Assembly (NCBI GenBank): GCA_021292165.1
Contig: CM037877.1
Coordinates: 8,485,980-8,549,979 of the forward strand
DNA length: 64,000 nucleotides
From: Shinisaurus crocodilurus
Taxonomy: Eukaryota > Chordata > Lepidosauria > Squamata > Shinisauridae
Direction of reading: 5' to 3'
The notes under the pieces: model-generated
What the model was told of the DNA's origin: nothing
Databases searched by the model: none
What the model saw: the letters and a program-made list of their open reading frames with translations, nothing else
Translations under genes and position numbers: made by a program
Shown here: positions 1 through 10,094 of the stretch, piece by piece
Layout of the letters: every line of letters starts with the position of its first letter
Position numbering within the stretch: the first letter of the stretch is position 1

Positions 1-37
1 TGACCCCTGTATAATGGCTTCTACATCTATGTATGTA

Positions 38-287
38 CAGTCATGCCTTGGATTGAGAGCATAATTCGTTCCAGAAACGTGCTTGTAATCCAAAACACTC
101 TTATATCAAAACAAAATCCCCCCAAAAAAATTGGTACAGAGATTTTTAATTTAAGCCGTACTACAGTACTTGTATTGCAAGACGTCGCTTGTATATCAAG
201 TCAAAAATAAATAAATAAATATTTAAAAATGTGCTTGTCTTGCAAAATGCTCTCAAACCAAGTTACTTGTAATCCAAGGTATTACTG
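38..287. mobile_element. Tigger/pogo-like MITE with TA target duplication
   Basis: This is a 250-bp non-autonomous DNA transposon. The left end CAGTCATGCCTTGGATT matches the reverse complement of the right end (CAGTAATACCTTGGATT) at 15 of 17 bases. Both ends are flanked by TA (36-37 and 288-289), the duplication expected of the Tc1/mariner superfamily. The CAG.CAT.CCT.G start resembles Tigger ends. The interior is AT-rich and non-coding. The subfamily is inferred, but the inverted ends are directly visible. Confidence 0.75.
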
Positions 288-312
288 TACAAATATAGAG
301 TACAACCCTGAC

Positions 313-470
313 AACATTAAACATTTGCTGGGGGGAAAGCAGTGAGAGAGGGCTACTGCCTTCATATCCTGCCTGGGGGCTTCCCAATGAAATCTGGTTG
401 GCCACTGTGGAATTGTAAAACAGGATGCTAGACTAGATAAACGTTTGGTCTGATCCACCATTGCTCTTCA
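313..470 (+). mobile_element. CR1-type LINE 3' end fragment
   Basis: This is a short 5'-truncated non-LTR retrotransposon tail. It carries the same words as other copies in the window: a GGCCACTGTG block, GATGCTAGACTAGAT, then TTTGGTCTGATCCA. Copies at 15.2, 21.2, 23.1 and 63.1 kb share the layout. No coding capacity remains. Confidence 0.6.
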
Positions 471-1247
471 CTTTTAAATCTCATTCATTTCACCTGAAGA
501 GTTCAGCAAGTGTTTAAATGTTCCACTGAAATCAATAGGACTAAAATATGCTTATCTGTGACTAGATCATACCCATTCTGTTTTTCGTAGATACCATAAT
601 TGCTCTTTGCAGCTGCTCATCGCTTAGGGAAGGACGGGCTAAGCAGCATTAATGTATCCAATTCAGAGAGGATCTCTTTTATGTAAAAATCCTCCTATCC
701 ATTCTGGTTCAGAAACTCAGACTCTCACTTTACCGATATGGCTGCATTCTAGCATTGGTGTTCTCTAGCACTGCTGTTTCCCCAGCCAATCGCATTGATG
801 TGTGTTTGTCAATACTGAATTTCATTTGCTGCATAACCACCCAAAGAGCTGGCAATTCTCATAGCATTTTCTGTGCCTCTTAAGCCTGAGTTTTCACTTC
901 TCCTCTAGTTTGTGCTGTCAGCAAAAGTTAACACATTTACAATCGGGCTCTTGATCTAGGGCAATTACTGTAAAAAGCAATAGCAGATGCCGGAGACTTA
1001 ACAAGAGAAGGATGTTGTACCGTTATTGTACTGTCCCATCCTGTGTTCATATCAAGATTGTCAAATTGCTTCAAATTAAATTGACACTGGGGCAGGGGAG
1101 AGATTGCCATGTTGTTGTAAGTCTATGAGGTTTGCTTGGCTTTGTTGCTTTCCAAAGAAGTTGAGGAAAAGATTGAATTCCTTCATGAATTTAATTATTG
1201 GCACTGTTTAGGTTTCTTTTCTGCCCCATCCTACTGCTCATGGTGGG
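471..1247. other. Unassigned non-coding DNA
   Basis: I see no repeat signature and no convincing reading frame here. Composition is mixed and AT-leaning. Confidence 0.5.

Positions 1248-1283
<36 letters not shown>
1248..1283. repeat. (TA)n(TG)n microsatellite
   Basis: A short TA run is followed directly by about 12 TG units. Confidence 0.95.
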
Positions 1284-2154
1284 AACACATGGGTCAGAGG
1301 GGCATAAAGCTAAATACTAAATAGAACATCTAATATAGTAAATTAAACATTGACAAAAACCAAATAGAATTGAAACACTGGCTAAGTGTGTTTTTGCTCC
1401 CTCAACCAGTTCCCCTCTTTCCTGATCCCTCCCTGCACTCTCTTATTTAGAGGCTATGACTGGGTTAGACAACACCATAACCCACACTCAAGGGTTGTGT
1501 ATGGGTTGACAGTGGGTTGTTTTTGAACCATGGACTGTTGTTGAAATGTGGGTTTGTTACGACAGATGATTCTGGGTGCTAGATTCCCTCTAATCCCACA
1601 CTCTTACGAAAGGTTTAGGATCTTTGGCTGGGGTAAAACCTGCGCTGCTGGGGTGGAAAGTGTGCGCTTTGCTCCTTTTATACTTAAACAAACCTACACA
1701 CACACACATAGACTCTAGAAACAAAAGGGTGGTTTTATTGAAGAAGAATACAGAGTAGGTACAGCGTCTTACTTGTTGGTAAAGCAAACCTAGTGATGTC
1801 AGGCAGCAAAATATCCTTACGCTATGGTTCAAACACACCCTGTATTCTGGAGAGGAGAAAGAGTCCCTTTTGCCTTGACAAGCCTGAATAGGAAAAAAAG
1901 GGGGGGAGAGAGATTCCCGCCTAGAAGGATAGAAAAGCAAAGTCCCAGCTACTACCTGTCTGCTGTGATGAGGTTCCAGCTGTAGCCCTGCAGTCCACAT
2001 TCCAAGGTGACCCCCTCAGCTCTTTCTCCCGACCCACCTTGCTAAATCCTCTTGGTTCTTATAGTCTCTTTCCCGCCTTTTTGGAGGGAATGAGAGCAGT
2101 GGGGGTGGTCTTTGCCCCACCGATGTCCTCAAACTCTGCTAATGACCTTACTCT

Positions 2155-2264
2155 TTGTATTTTGATAGCTCCTGATGGGTGTACTTAGGAAAGCAAAGGT
2201 TTGGGTCTTCCTGCTGATGGGACTGTTTTTGGAGTAAGCTTCTGGCGGTATTCACCCAGTGGGG
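2155..2264. repeat. Left arm of perfect 110-bp inverted repeat
   Basis: The reverse complement of this segment equals 2660-2769 with no mismatch by eye. The spacer is 395 bp. The inner edge of this arm abuts a G run. Confidence 0.9.
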
Positions 2265-2659
2265 GGGGGGGAGCCATATCTTTTCAGGAGAAATCCTCCT
2301 GTGTTTTAGGCAATATGCAATATTCAGGTCTTAATCAATGCAAACCTGCCATGCCTCTAGGCTTCACTCACTCTTCCATTCAAACCTTCAGTCATGACCT
2401 TTTGCCTTTTGCCCTGCTGGGGAGGTGGGCAGGCTGCTTCTTTTCTCTTGAACCCTTGCTTACCCAACGCTTCTTCTGAGGGCTGTGGACTTCCTTTTGG
2501 AGGTGTAGCCATAACCAAATGATCAGAGCTATATCTCATCTTAACAGGTTATCGTGTTTTCTGAACCCAGCTGAGATAACAACCATGGTGAACAACTCAC
2601 AGTTCACAACCCGACAACAGGCCAAAGGTTCTCTTCATGGATTGTTTGCAGTTAACAAG

Positions 2660-2769
2660 CCCCACTGGGTGAATACCGCCAGAAGCTTACTCCAAAAACA
2701 GTCCCATCAGCAGGAAGACCCAAACCTTTGCTTTCCTAAGTACACCCATCAGGAGCTATCAAAATACAA
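2660..2769. repeat. Right arm of perfect 110-bp inverted repeat
   Basis: This is the partner of 2155-2264. Perfect identity over 110 bp contrasts with the diverged outer arms (1457-1560 and 3406-3510), so the pair is recent or has been homogenised. Confidence 0.9.
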
Positions 2770-3510
2770 GCCATGGCTTGTTAACACAGCTGGGTTCAGA
2801 CAACATGATAACCCTGTTGGAATATGGGTTCCACATATTCAGGGTTTGCCTTCGGGCTAGAAGGCTATAGAAACCAACAAGCCTGATCAAGGTCAGGACT
2901 GAGAAAGATTCACCTTTGTCCCAGTGAAGGGACTGGTACAGTTTTTTATGTCCAGGGAAATTGGAGCAAGGGTCGAGCTAAATTGTATGCAGCTGGGATG
3001 ACATCATGCCTTGATGCAGCTGGCATTACCTAATTTAGCACATGACTGTACCATAATGTATATAAAGTGTGTGAAGTCTTTGTAAGGTTGTTGGGAGTAA
3101 GGAGTATAGGTAAATATTGGTAAGAGAGCATTCTGTGTGATAAGAGTTTGTTTGTATGTCATGACTGTAACTGTTTTGTCTGACATGCTATTCTGTTTTT
3201 CACTCTTGTAATATATCACTCTTTAATCTGTTCAAGTTTTACAAGTTTAGTTTAGTAAACTTTAGAGTTTGAAAGAAACTTGTTGTTTTGCTTTTTCGCC
3301 TACTGGCCTTGCACACGGTTTTTTTTCTCAAACTACCCTAACGCCACAACTCGAATCTGCAGCCACTGGACAAAGTTGCTTAGCTTTGTTTTTCCCCCAG
3401 TGGTTCAGTATTCCAACAAACCCATGTTTCAACAACCCCCAATTCAAGGACAACGCACACTCAACCCTTGAGTGTGGGCTATCATGTTTTCTGAGCCCAG
3501 TCAATGGGTG

Positions 3511-4440
3511 GGTGACTATCTCCCTGAGCCTCCAGAGTGTGGAAGAGTTTGCCTTGATTCTTTGCTCATCAGCCAAAAGACAAAGGACATCTCAAAGAGC
3601 AGAAGTATTTCTATGGAGCTGGGGAATTCCCAGGGAAGGAAATTCAAACAGAGCCATCAATAGCCTGGAAGCACCTGGCCTTGTATCCCCCAGGCGATTT
3701 CTACTGTACTTCTTGTCCATAGGATGAGTTATGGGGCAGGGGAAGGGGGAGATGGAGAGTCAGACTGGAATGTGTAGGGATGTAAATTTGGAGGTCTATT
3801 GCAGTCTTGCCTGGCCTGGCCTCTTCTTTGTTCTTCAAGGATCTATCCAGAAAGAGAAGTGGAAGGCAGGGTTGATGACACCTGCATACCCACATGCCGT
3901 ATCTGCAATATAAATGTAATAAATAGATAGAGGTTAATAGCTGAACGTTGTTGTTGTTGTTGTTGTTGTTTTTGTTGTTGTTAATTCAGTACCATTGTCA
4001 TGCATGGCACTGTACAGAATATCATACAAAGAACCCCTCAGCACTGTGCCTTGAAGAGATTGCAGTCAAAATTCTGACATGGGAGAGAGACAACAAAGAG
4101 ACAAAAGTGAGGGGAGAGTCCAGTGATAAGCAGATTCTCTTGCACAAGCTTCTAGATTTAGCTTAATTTGAGGCTTAAGCGAGTAAACATAAGCTTCATG
4201 ATAAAGCTGGGTTTGGGGAAGAGGGGGGAGTTCCAGGCATAAGGAGCAGTACGAGAAAAGTGTTCATTGAAGGGAGCAAGAGCATTTGGTGGCTGAGAAT
4301 GTTGGAGCTGAAGAGAGAAAGTGATGGACCAGTATATATTTCTATGCTGGTCACCATGATGTCATCAGCCATGCATGAGAAATAAAAGCCTGTAGTGCAT
4401 AACAGACCTATATAAGCACATTTGGAGCACCTTAAATGCA

Positions 4441-4443
<3 letters not shown>
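3511..4443. other. Unassigned DNA with a (TTG)n tract
   Basis: The only clear feature is a TTG/GTT repeat at 3947-3982. I see no gene or recognisable transposon. Confidence 0.5.

Positions 4444-4479
<36 letters not shown>
4444..4479. repeat. (GT)n microsatellite
   Basis: About 18 uninterrupted GT units. Confidence 0.95.
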
Positions 4480-4481
<2 letters not shown>

Positions 4482-4731
4482 AACACCTGCAGTCTACACC
4501 GTATTCAGGCACAGCTATACTAAATCACCAGACAGTCCGTGCTGACTTAGGTTAACTAACCCATGTGCCCAGCTCACTACATTAGCAGTGGGAGCTCCAT
4601 ACTAAACTTACCGTACTTCCTGTCCTCCTGTGTCTTAGGCCTATGGCACTCAACCAGAAATCAGGGAACCCTTGTAGAGATTAACCCTAGTACTGTAACC
4701 AAACCCCAAATAAACAGAAAGTCCTGTTCCA

Positions 4732-4737
<6 letters not shown>

Positions 4738-4769
<32 letters not shown>
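4738..4769. repeat. (TA)n microsatellite
   Basis: About 16 TA units lie some 110 bp upstream of the LINE leader. Confidence 0.95.
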
Positions 4770-4773
<4 letters not shown>

Positions 4774-4879
4774 AACTGGTGTGATGATCTGGAAGAGGCT
4801 TGCAATGTTCCATTGGATGACGGTGCATAAGGAAATTAAATGGGCGTGGATGAGCACAAGGAGTCTATAATCATCCTAA

Positions 4880-5540
4880 ACCTAAATCGCCGGATCGTCA
4901 CCTTGAAGTGGTGAGTGGGCTTGCGTGTTCCGATGAATCCTGTGAGCAATGCCGTCGGGAGCTATGTACTCCCAGTAGGGTCACCCATGGCGGTAAGGTC
5001 CGGGGAGAGGAACCAGACAAAGAACGATCCAAAACATAAAGTCCTCAACGGCAGAACAGGCGGAAGATAATTAAACCTAAATTACAACGGCTGTGAAGGC
5101 GGATGAAGGCTGCAGCAGAGAATGGTTTTCCAATCGTCAGGGTAACCGTGCCATTGGATCTCTGCCGTACTCTGTCAAGTTTGTGTGGTGATTCGTTGTG
5201 CACCGATCTCCCCACATAAAACAGTTTCACGCACAGGCGTCTTCCAACCCAACCCATCCAACCCAACCCAACCCAACCAACCAAACAAAAAAAAAAGTCC
5301 CATGGCGACTGGCGAATGGCAACGGGGGCAGGACTGTGAATCTGGAAGCCCCTAGTCACGGACCAGCACATGGGCGGTGGATGCAGACTCAGTCGCCCTG
5401 TTCAAGGAACGAGGTAGTCGAGCAGCTCGGCAGCTGTATCCATGACTGAGCAGCCCTATTTAGGATCCACTCTGCTCACCCCGTTTGGGGAGGGGGCTAG
5501 AAAAGGTGCCCTAAACATAGTCTACCTCTTTCTCCCCTGA
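4880..5540 (+). promoter_or_regulatory. LINE 5' leader / untranslated region
   Basis: This GC-richer stretch precedes the LINE reading frame and is probably its 5' UTR and internal promoter. Two short hairpins are visible: TCACC...GGTGA at 4898-4914 and GGGAG...CTCCC at 4957-4973. The exact 5' border is uncertain; 4880 is where the AT-rich flank gives way to structured sequence. A CCAACCCAACC-type tract lies at about 5245-5285. RTE and R2 LINEs are known to carry self-cleaving HDV-like ribozymes at their 5' ends; whether this leader does is untested. Confidence 0.55.
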
Positions 5541-8500
5541 CTGGATTACCGCGTCCAGTGGGGTCACCATTTTAGCGGTCGAAAAAGACATTTGAATTTT
5601 GGAACATGGAATATACGGACATTGCTGGATAACATAGATAGTGAACGCCCTGAGCGTAGGACTGCTATTATTGCAAGGGAGCTGAGACGGTTTAAAATTG
5701 ACATAGCAGCACTTCAAGAAACTCGAAGGGCAGGAGAGGGACAGCTGAAAGAAGAAAAAGGAGGTTATACCTTCTTCTGGAAAGGACTACCTGAGCAGGA
5801 CCGACGAATACATGGTGTAGGCTTTGCCATCAAAAATGAACTAATGAACTCTTTGTCAGAAGTTCCTACTGGCATTAACGAACGCCTGATAACTCTTCGA
5901 TTAAAGCTCGCCAATAACCAACAGGTAACTATTTTGAGCGCCTATGCACCAACATTAGATGCTGATGATGACATCAAGGAAAGTTTTTACAGCCAGTTGG
6001 ACACTCTCCTGTCAGAGATACCTAAGGAGGATAAAATTATCCTCCTGGGTGATTTTAACGCAAGAGTCGGGCGTGACTTTGATTTATGGCCAGAAACTAT
6101 TGGAAAAGACGGAGTTGGTAATAGCAACCCGAACGGACTCTTACTTTTGTCTATATGTGCAGAGCATAATCTCACTATCACAAACACGCTCTTTCGACAA
6201 AAGAATAAGTTTAAAACATCATGGCAGCACCCACGGTCAAAGCACTGGCATCTTCTGGATTATGTAATTGTCCGTGTTAGAGATCGCCGCGATGTACTTC
6301 TTACTAGGGCCATGGTGAGTGCCGACGACTGCTGGACAGACCACCGACTAATCCGGTCCACAATGGTTATCAACATTGCTCCCCAACGTAGGCTTCAAGG
6401 AAGGAAACCAAGGCGTAAAATGAACATCCAAGTCCTTCAAGATCCTATTAAGCAAACTCGTCTTCAATCACTTCTTAAGGAACATCTACCTACGGAACCT
6501 CCTGACAACATTGAGGACCATTGGTCTAAGCTGAAAACCTCCATTACTGCAGCTTGTGAACAAACTATTGGATATGAAACTAAGAAACATCAGGATTGGT
6601 TTGATGAAAATGACAATGAGATTAAATATATAATTGACCAAAAAAGGAAAGCCTTCCAAATATGGCAAAATGATATTAACTGCGCTGCCAAGAAAAAAAC
6701 CTACGCTAGCGCAAAGGCTGAGGTCCAAAGAAGAACAAGAGAACTTAAGAACGCTTGGTGGAAAAAGAAAGCTGAAGAAATTCAACAACTTGCAGAATCT
6801 CATGATGCACGGGGTTTTTTTAAGGCCACAAGGGCCATTTATGGACCAAAAACCTATGGTACAAACCCTTTACAATCAAAAGATGGCACCAAACTCTTAA
6901 AAGACAAAGAGTCTATTGCACTGCGTTGGAAAGAGCATTATTATGACCTTTTAAATCGTAAATCTAAGGTGGATAATGAGATTTTTTCGCAAATCCCGCA
7001 AAAACAAATTAAAGAGGAACTTGCAATACTCCCCACTTTGGATGAAGTAAAAAAAGCCATTAATCAAATGAAGAACAACAAAGCTAGTGGACCAGATGGG
7101 ATTCCTGCTGAAATCTTTAAAGAAGGGGGCCCCGAACTTGTACAACATCTTCATAAACTCATCGAAAAAATCTGGATAAGAGAAGAGATCCCAGAAGACT
7201 TCAGGGATGCCATAATTATCACCCTCTTTAAGAAGGGTGATAGAACAGACTGTGGAAACTATCGGGGCATTTCTCTCTTAGCAACCGCAGGTAAAATATT
7301 TGCTAGGATTCTCGCAAACCGTCTTCTATCTATTTCAGAAGAGATCCTCCCTGAAACTCAATATGGTTTCCGCCCCTCTAGAGGGACAGTAGACATGATT
7401 TTTACTGCACGTCAGCTCCAAGAAAAATGCCGGGAGCAAAATCAACCCCTTTATATGGCATTTATCGATTTGGCTAAGGCCTTTGATACTGTAGACCGTA
7501 CAGCTCTCTGGACTATCCTTATGAAAATTGGATGCCCCAATAAATTTGTGAATATCTTGCGACTTCTCCATGACAACATGACGGCAACGGTTTTGGACAA
7601 CAACGGCTCTCATGGTGCTCCATTTAAAGTGGGATCAGGTGTTAAACAGGGATGTGTTATCGCCCCAACATTATTTGCCATTTTCATCGCCATGGTTTTA
7701 CATCTTGTCGAGGGGAAACTTCCCACTGGTGTGGGAATTATATATCGAACAGATGGAAAGCTTTTTAATCTCAGCAGGCTGAAAGCAAAAAGTAAGGTAA
7801 TTACAACCTCCGTTGTGGAACTTCAGTATGCTGATGATAATGTGGTCTCCGCACATTCAGAGGATGATCTCCAAACTATCCTAAATGCTTTTGCAGAAGC
7901 TTACGAAAAACTTGGTCTCTCACTTAACATCAAAAAGACCAAAGTGCTTCATCAGCAAGTGCAAGCTAACCCTTTGGTGATGCCATCTATCCAGCTTGGC
8001 GGGACAATACTGGAAAATGTCGATCATTTTCTCTATCTTGGCAGCTATCTTTCTGTTACAGCTAACATCGACAGTGAAATCCAACATCGTTTGAGCTCCG
8101 CAAGTGCCGCATTTTCTCGAATGAAACATAGAGTGTTCGAGGATCGGGATATTTGTAAGAAGACCAAAACACTGGTTTATGAAGCCATTGTATTACCAAC
8201 TTTATTGTATGCCTGCGAAACATGGACTATCTATAAACGTCACTTCCACCTCCTTGAAAGGTTTCATCAACGTTGCCTCCGGAAAATCCTGCGAATTACT
8301 TGGGAAGATAGGCGAACAAATGTCAGTGTACTGGAAGAAGCAAAGACTATTAGCATTGAAAAAATGATCCTTCAACGCCAGCTTCAGTGGACCGGTCATG
8401 TTGTTCGAATGCCTGACTGCCGTCTCCCAAAGCAGTTACTTTACTCCCAACTCAAGGATGGAAAGCGGAATATCGGTGGTCAATATAAGAGGTTTAAAGA

Positions 8501-8777
8501 TGTTCATAAGGCTAATCTAAAAAAATGCAATATAAACATCGAAAACTGGGAAGCTCTGGCCCATGAACGATCTAAATGGAGGTTGGCCTTTCACAAAGGT
8601 TCCATGGACTTTGAAGAAGCCCGAGTGCAAGGTGAAAGGGAGAAACGTGCTAAGCGAAAAGCACGTCAAATGAATCCTTTACAGGACCATCTTCTATCTG
8701 GTAACCTGTGTCCTCACTGTGGGAAGCTGTGTGGATCTAGAATTGGCCTCCACAGTCACTTACGGACCCATCGCTAG
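5541..8777 (+). CDS. LINE polyprotein: APE endonuclease, reverse transcriptase, C2H2 finger
   Basis: This open frame encodes the single protein of a non-LTR retrotransposon, which nicks the target and copies its own RNA there. Residues are numbered from the TTG at 5592, giving 1061 codons. The APE-type endonuclease covers about 2-255: TWN near 5-7, E43 in ALQETR, D154 and N156 in GDFNARVG, and D250-H251 in TDHRL. The reverse transcriptase covers about 480-790, with motif A D626 in FIDLAKAFD, the GVKQGC block, and YADD at 746-749. The C-terminal region has a WTGHVVRMPD block near 940 and ends in a classical C-X2-C-X12-H-X3-H finger (C1040, C1043, H1056, H1060). No stop or frameshift occurs. 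The frame is open from 5541, after the TGA at 5538-5540. It has no ATG before residue 85, which lies inside the endonuclease. Similar proteins are often auto-labelled craniofacial development protein 2-like. An RTE-like clade is possible but not settled. Confidence 0.93.
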   Translation: MDYRVQWGHHFSGRKRHLNFGTWNIRTLLDNIDSERPERRTAIIARELRRFKIDIAALQETRRAGEGQLKEEKGGYTFFWKGLPEQDRRIHGVGFAIKNELMNSLSEVPTGINERLITLRLKLANNQQVTILSAYAPTLDADDDIKESFYSQLDTLLSEIPKEDKIILLGDFNARVGRDFDLWPETIGKDGVGNSNPNGLLLLSICAEHNLTITNTLFRQKNKFKTSWQHPRSKHWHLLDYVIVRVRDRRDVLLTRAMVSADDCWTDHRLIRSTMVINIAPQRRLQGRKPRRKMNIQVLQDPIKQTRLQSLLKEHLPTEPPDNIEDHWSKLKTSITAACEQTIGYETKKHQDWFDENDNEIKYIIDQKRKAFQIWQNDINCAAKKKTYASAKAEVQRRTRELKNAWWKKKAEEIQQLAESHDARGFFKATRAIYGPKTYGTNPLQSKDGTKLLKDKESIALRWKEHYYDLLNRKSKVDNEIFSQIPQKQIKEELAILPTLDEVKKAINQMKNNKASGPDGIPAEIFKEGGPELVQHLHKLIEKIWIREEIPEDFRDAIIITLFKKGDRTDCGNYRGISLLATAGKIFARILANRLLSISEEILPETQYGFRPSRGTVDMIFTARQLQEKCREQNQPLYMAFIDLAKAFDTVDRTALWTILMKIGCPNKFVNILRLLHDNMTATVLDNNGSHGAPFKVGSGVKQGCVIAPTLFAIFIAMVLHLVEGKLPTGVGIIYRTDGKLFNLSRLKAKSKVITTSVVELQYADDNVVSAHSEDDLQTILNAFAEAYEKLGLSLNIKKTKVLHQQVQANPLVMPSIQLGGTILENVDHFLYLGSYLSVTANIDSEIQHRLSSASAAFSRMKHRVFEDRDICKKTKTLVYEAIVLPTLLYACETWTIYKRHFHLLERFHQRCLRKILRITWEDRRTNVSVLEEAKTISIEKMILQRQLQWTGHVVRMPDCRLPKQLLYSQLKDGKRNIGGQYKRFKDVHKANLKKCNINIENWEALAHERSKWRLAFHKGSMDFEEARVQGEREKRAKRKARQMNPLQDHLLSGNLCPHCGKLCGSRIGLHSHLRTHR

Positions 8778-8920
8778 AGTCTACACAATCTTCTTTAGAA
8801 TTTCCTCCTTTTATCCCGGAAGACAATCTTACTCCGTCACGAGTGATCGCCTGATGATGATTGCCAGATGGCTGCTCCCAGTCACTTGCTTTAGAATTAT
8901 TAAAGCAATAAAAAAAGGTT
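8778..8920 (+). other. LINE 3' UTR
   Basis: A short tail follows the stop codon. It ends near AAAGCAATAAAAAAAGG, which supplies an AATAAA signal and a short A run. The 3' border is approximate and no clear target duplication was found. Confidence 0.55.
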
Positions 8921-9343
8921 TGATGCTCAGGGTGCCTTGTACAGAATCAATGCTGTGCCCATTCTTGTCAGTTCTCCCAGTGCTCTCTGATAATTAAATT
9001 CACCACAAGAGGTACCTGAGGTGCTATTGGAAGATGGAGAAGAGAACTTTCCCCCTAAATATTACTTCCCCCCCCTCTCCTCCTCTCATTGCAATGCTTG
9101 CAAGTCACTTTTTTCTTCTTTTTTTCTTCTTTTTTTTATTTTGTTCTTCACTTCTCTACTTCCAACTGAATGCTCTTAGAAGACATTACTGCTTCGGTCA
9201 TTTGAGAAAGGAAAGTAACCCAGGAACTATCAAAGAGAAGTAAAATTCCAGAGCATTGAAGCAAAAGAGTTCCTTCTGAGCTGAAGCAATTTGGTGTAGC
9301 TTGGTATACTCTGTGTGTGTCTGAGTTAGCTATGGAAAGTGTG

Positions 9344-9344
<1 letters not shown>
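8921..9344. other. Unassigned DNA with pyrimidine-rich tract
   Basis: A T/C-rich stretch lies near 9060-9150. No gene is visible. Confidence 0.5.

Positions 9345-9412
<68 letters not shown>
9345..9412. repeat. (TG)n(GA)n compound microsatellite
   Basis: About 15 TG units run directly into about 18 GA units. Confidence 0.95.
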
Positions 9413-9414
<2 letters not shown>

Positions 9415-9450
9415 CTACACAGAGGTGCATTAGATAAACATAACATAAGA

Positions 9451-9682
9451 ACCAGTGTGGCGTAGTGGTGAGAGTGTTGGACTGGGACTCGGGAGACCCG
9501 GGTTCTAGTCCCCGCTCGGCCATGAAACTCACTGGGTGACTTTGGGCCAGTCACTGACTCTCAGCCTCACCTACCTCACAGGGTTGTTGTGAGGATAAAA
9601 TGGAGAGGAGGAGGAGGATTATGTAAGCCGCCTTGGGTTCCTTGCAGGAAAAAAGGCGGGGTATAAATATAATAAATAAATA
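9451..9682 (+). mobile_element. tRNA-derived CORE-SINE, full length
   Basis: The tRNA-like head carries a Pol III A box (TGGCGTAGTGG) and B box (GGTTCTAGTCC). It is followed by a MIR-type core with CTCACAGGGTTGTTGTGAGG. The 3' end GCCGCCTTGGGTTCC...GGCGGGGTATAAA runs into (AATA)n. Mobilisation must come from a LINE partner with a matching tail. ATAAG on both sides is a possible short target duplication. Other copies lie at 15.9, 23.6, 29.25 and 52.8 kb, with older ones at 37 and 62.9 kb. Confidence 0.9.
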
Positions 9683-10094
9683 AGTTCCTTTAGGAAGCCT
9701 CAGTGGCCATTTGCAAGGGAGGTGGAAAAATGATATTGTCCCAACTGTTTGATCTTTGTGAAAAGTGAATGATTATATTTATTTTATTTTAGCCGTGTAT
9801 ATGCTACCCTATCACCAAGTGCTAAGGTCACTCCTCACAAGTGCAACATAGTATAGGAACTTCGCCAAAACTCATGAAGAGCATCCTGCAGCCTTATCCC
9901 CTCTGAATATTTACGCAGCAGCAGTAGGTCTCACTGAATCCAGTGGGACTTTACTTCTCACTATATTTGCATATGACTGCAGCCAAAACAAGTTTTATTA
10001 CAGCACCTTGAAATGGTTTTATATATAAGTGTGAAAATTTAGAGATGTCCTTTTTTTCCCCAAAGCTTAATAACTAAGCTTATTCTGAAGCTAA
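9683..10094. other. AT-rich DNA with a short conserved repeat motif
   Basis: A block near 9925-9985 (CACTGAATCCAGTGGGACTT and neighbours) resembles the motif at 10440-10505 and may be an old MITE remnant. Nothing else is visible. Confidence 0.35.

Larger units (their letters stand above)
1457..3510. repeat. Complex of nested inverted repeats, MITE-like
   Basis: An outer arm at 1457-1560 is imperfectly inverted against 3406-3510; both carry CAACCCTTGAGTGTGGG and ACAAACCCA in opposite orientations. A terminus-like motif related to CTGGGTTCAGACAACATGAT occurs four times: forward near 1466 and 2789, reverse near 2575 and 3505. This could be two neighbouring MITEs with the same ends or one element with internal insertions. 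A TATA-like site and an inverted AATAAA near 1735 hint at LTR material inside on the minus strand, without clear borders. No convincing protein is encoded. Confidence 0.55.

Noticed and set aside
2870..3405. Plus-strand LTR suggested by TGTATATAAAG near 3058
   Set aside because: No AATAAA at the right distance, no TG...CA borders and no target duplication.
9345..9412. CRISPR-like or tandem array
   Set aside because: Simple dinucleotide repeats without spacers, in a vertebrate context.
9451..9540. Possible tRNA gene
   Set aside because: A and B boxes are present, but the tRNA arms do not close and the sequence continues into a SINE core repeated across the window.
9326..9554. Frames encoding Ser-Leu and Thr-His runs
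   Set aside because: They are translations of the (TG)n(GA)n microsatellite and the adjacent SINE.
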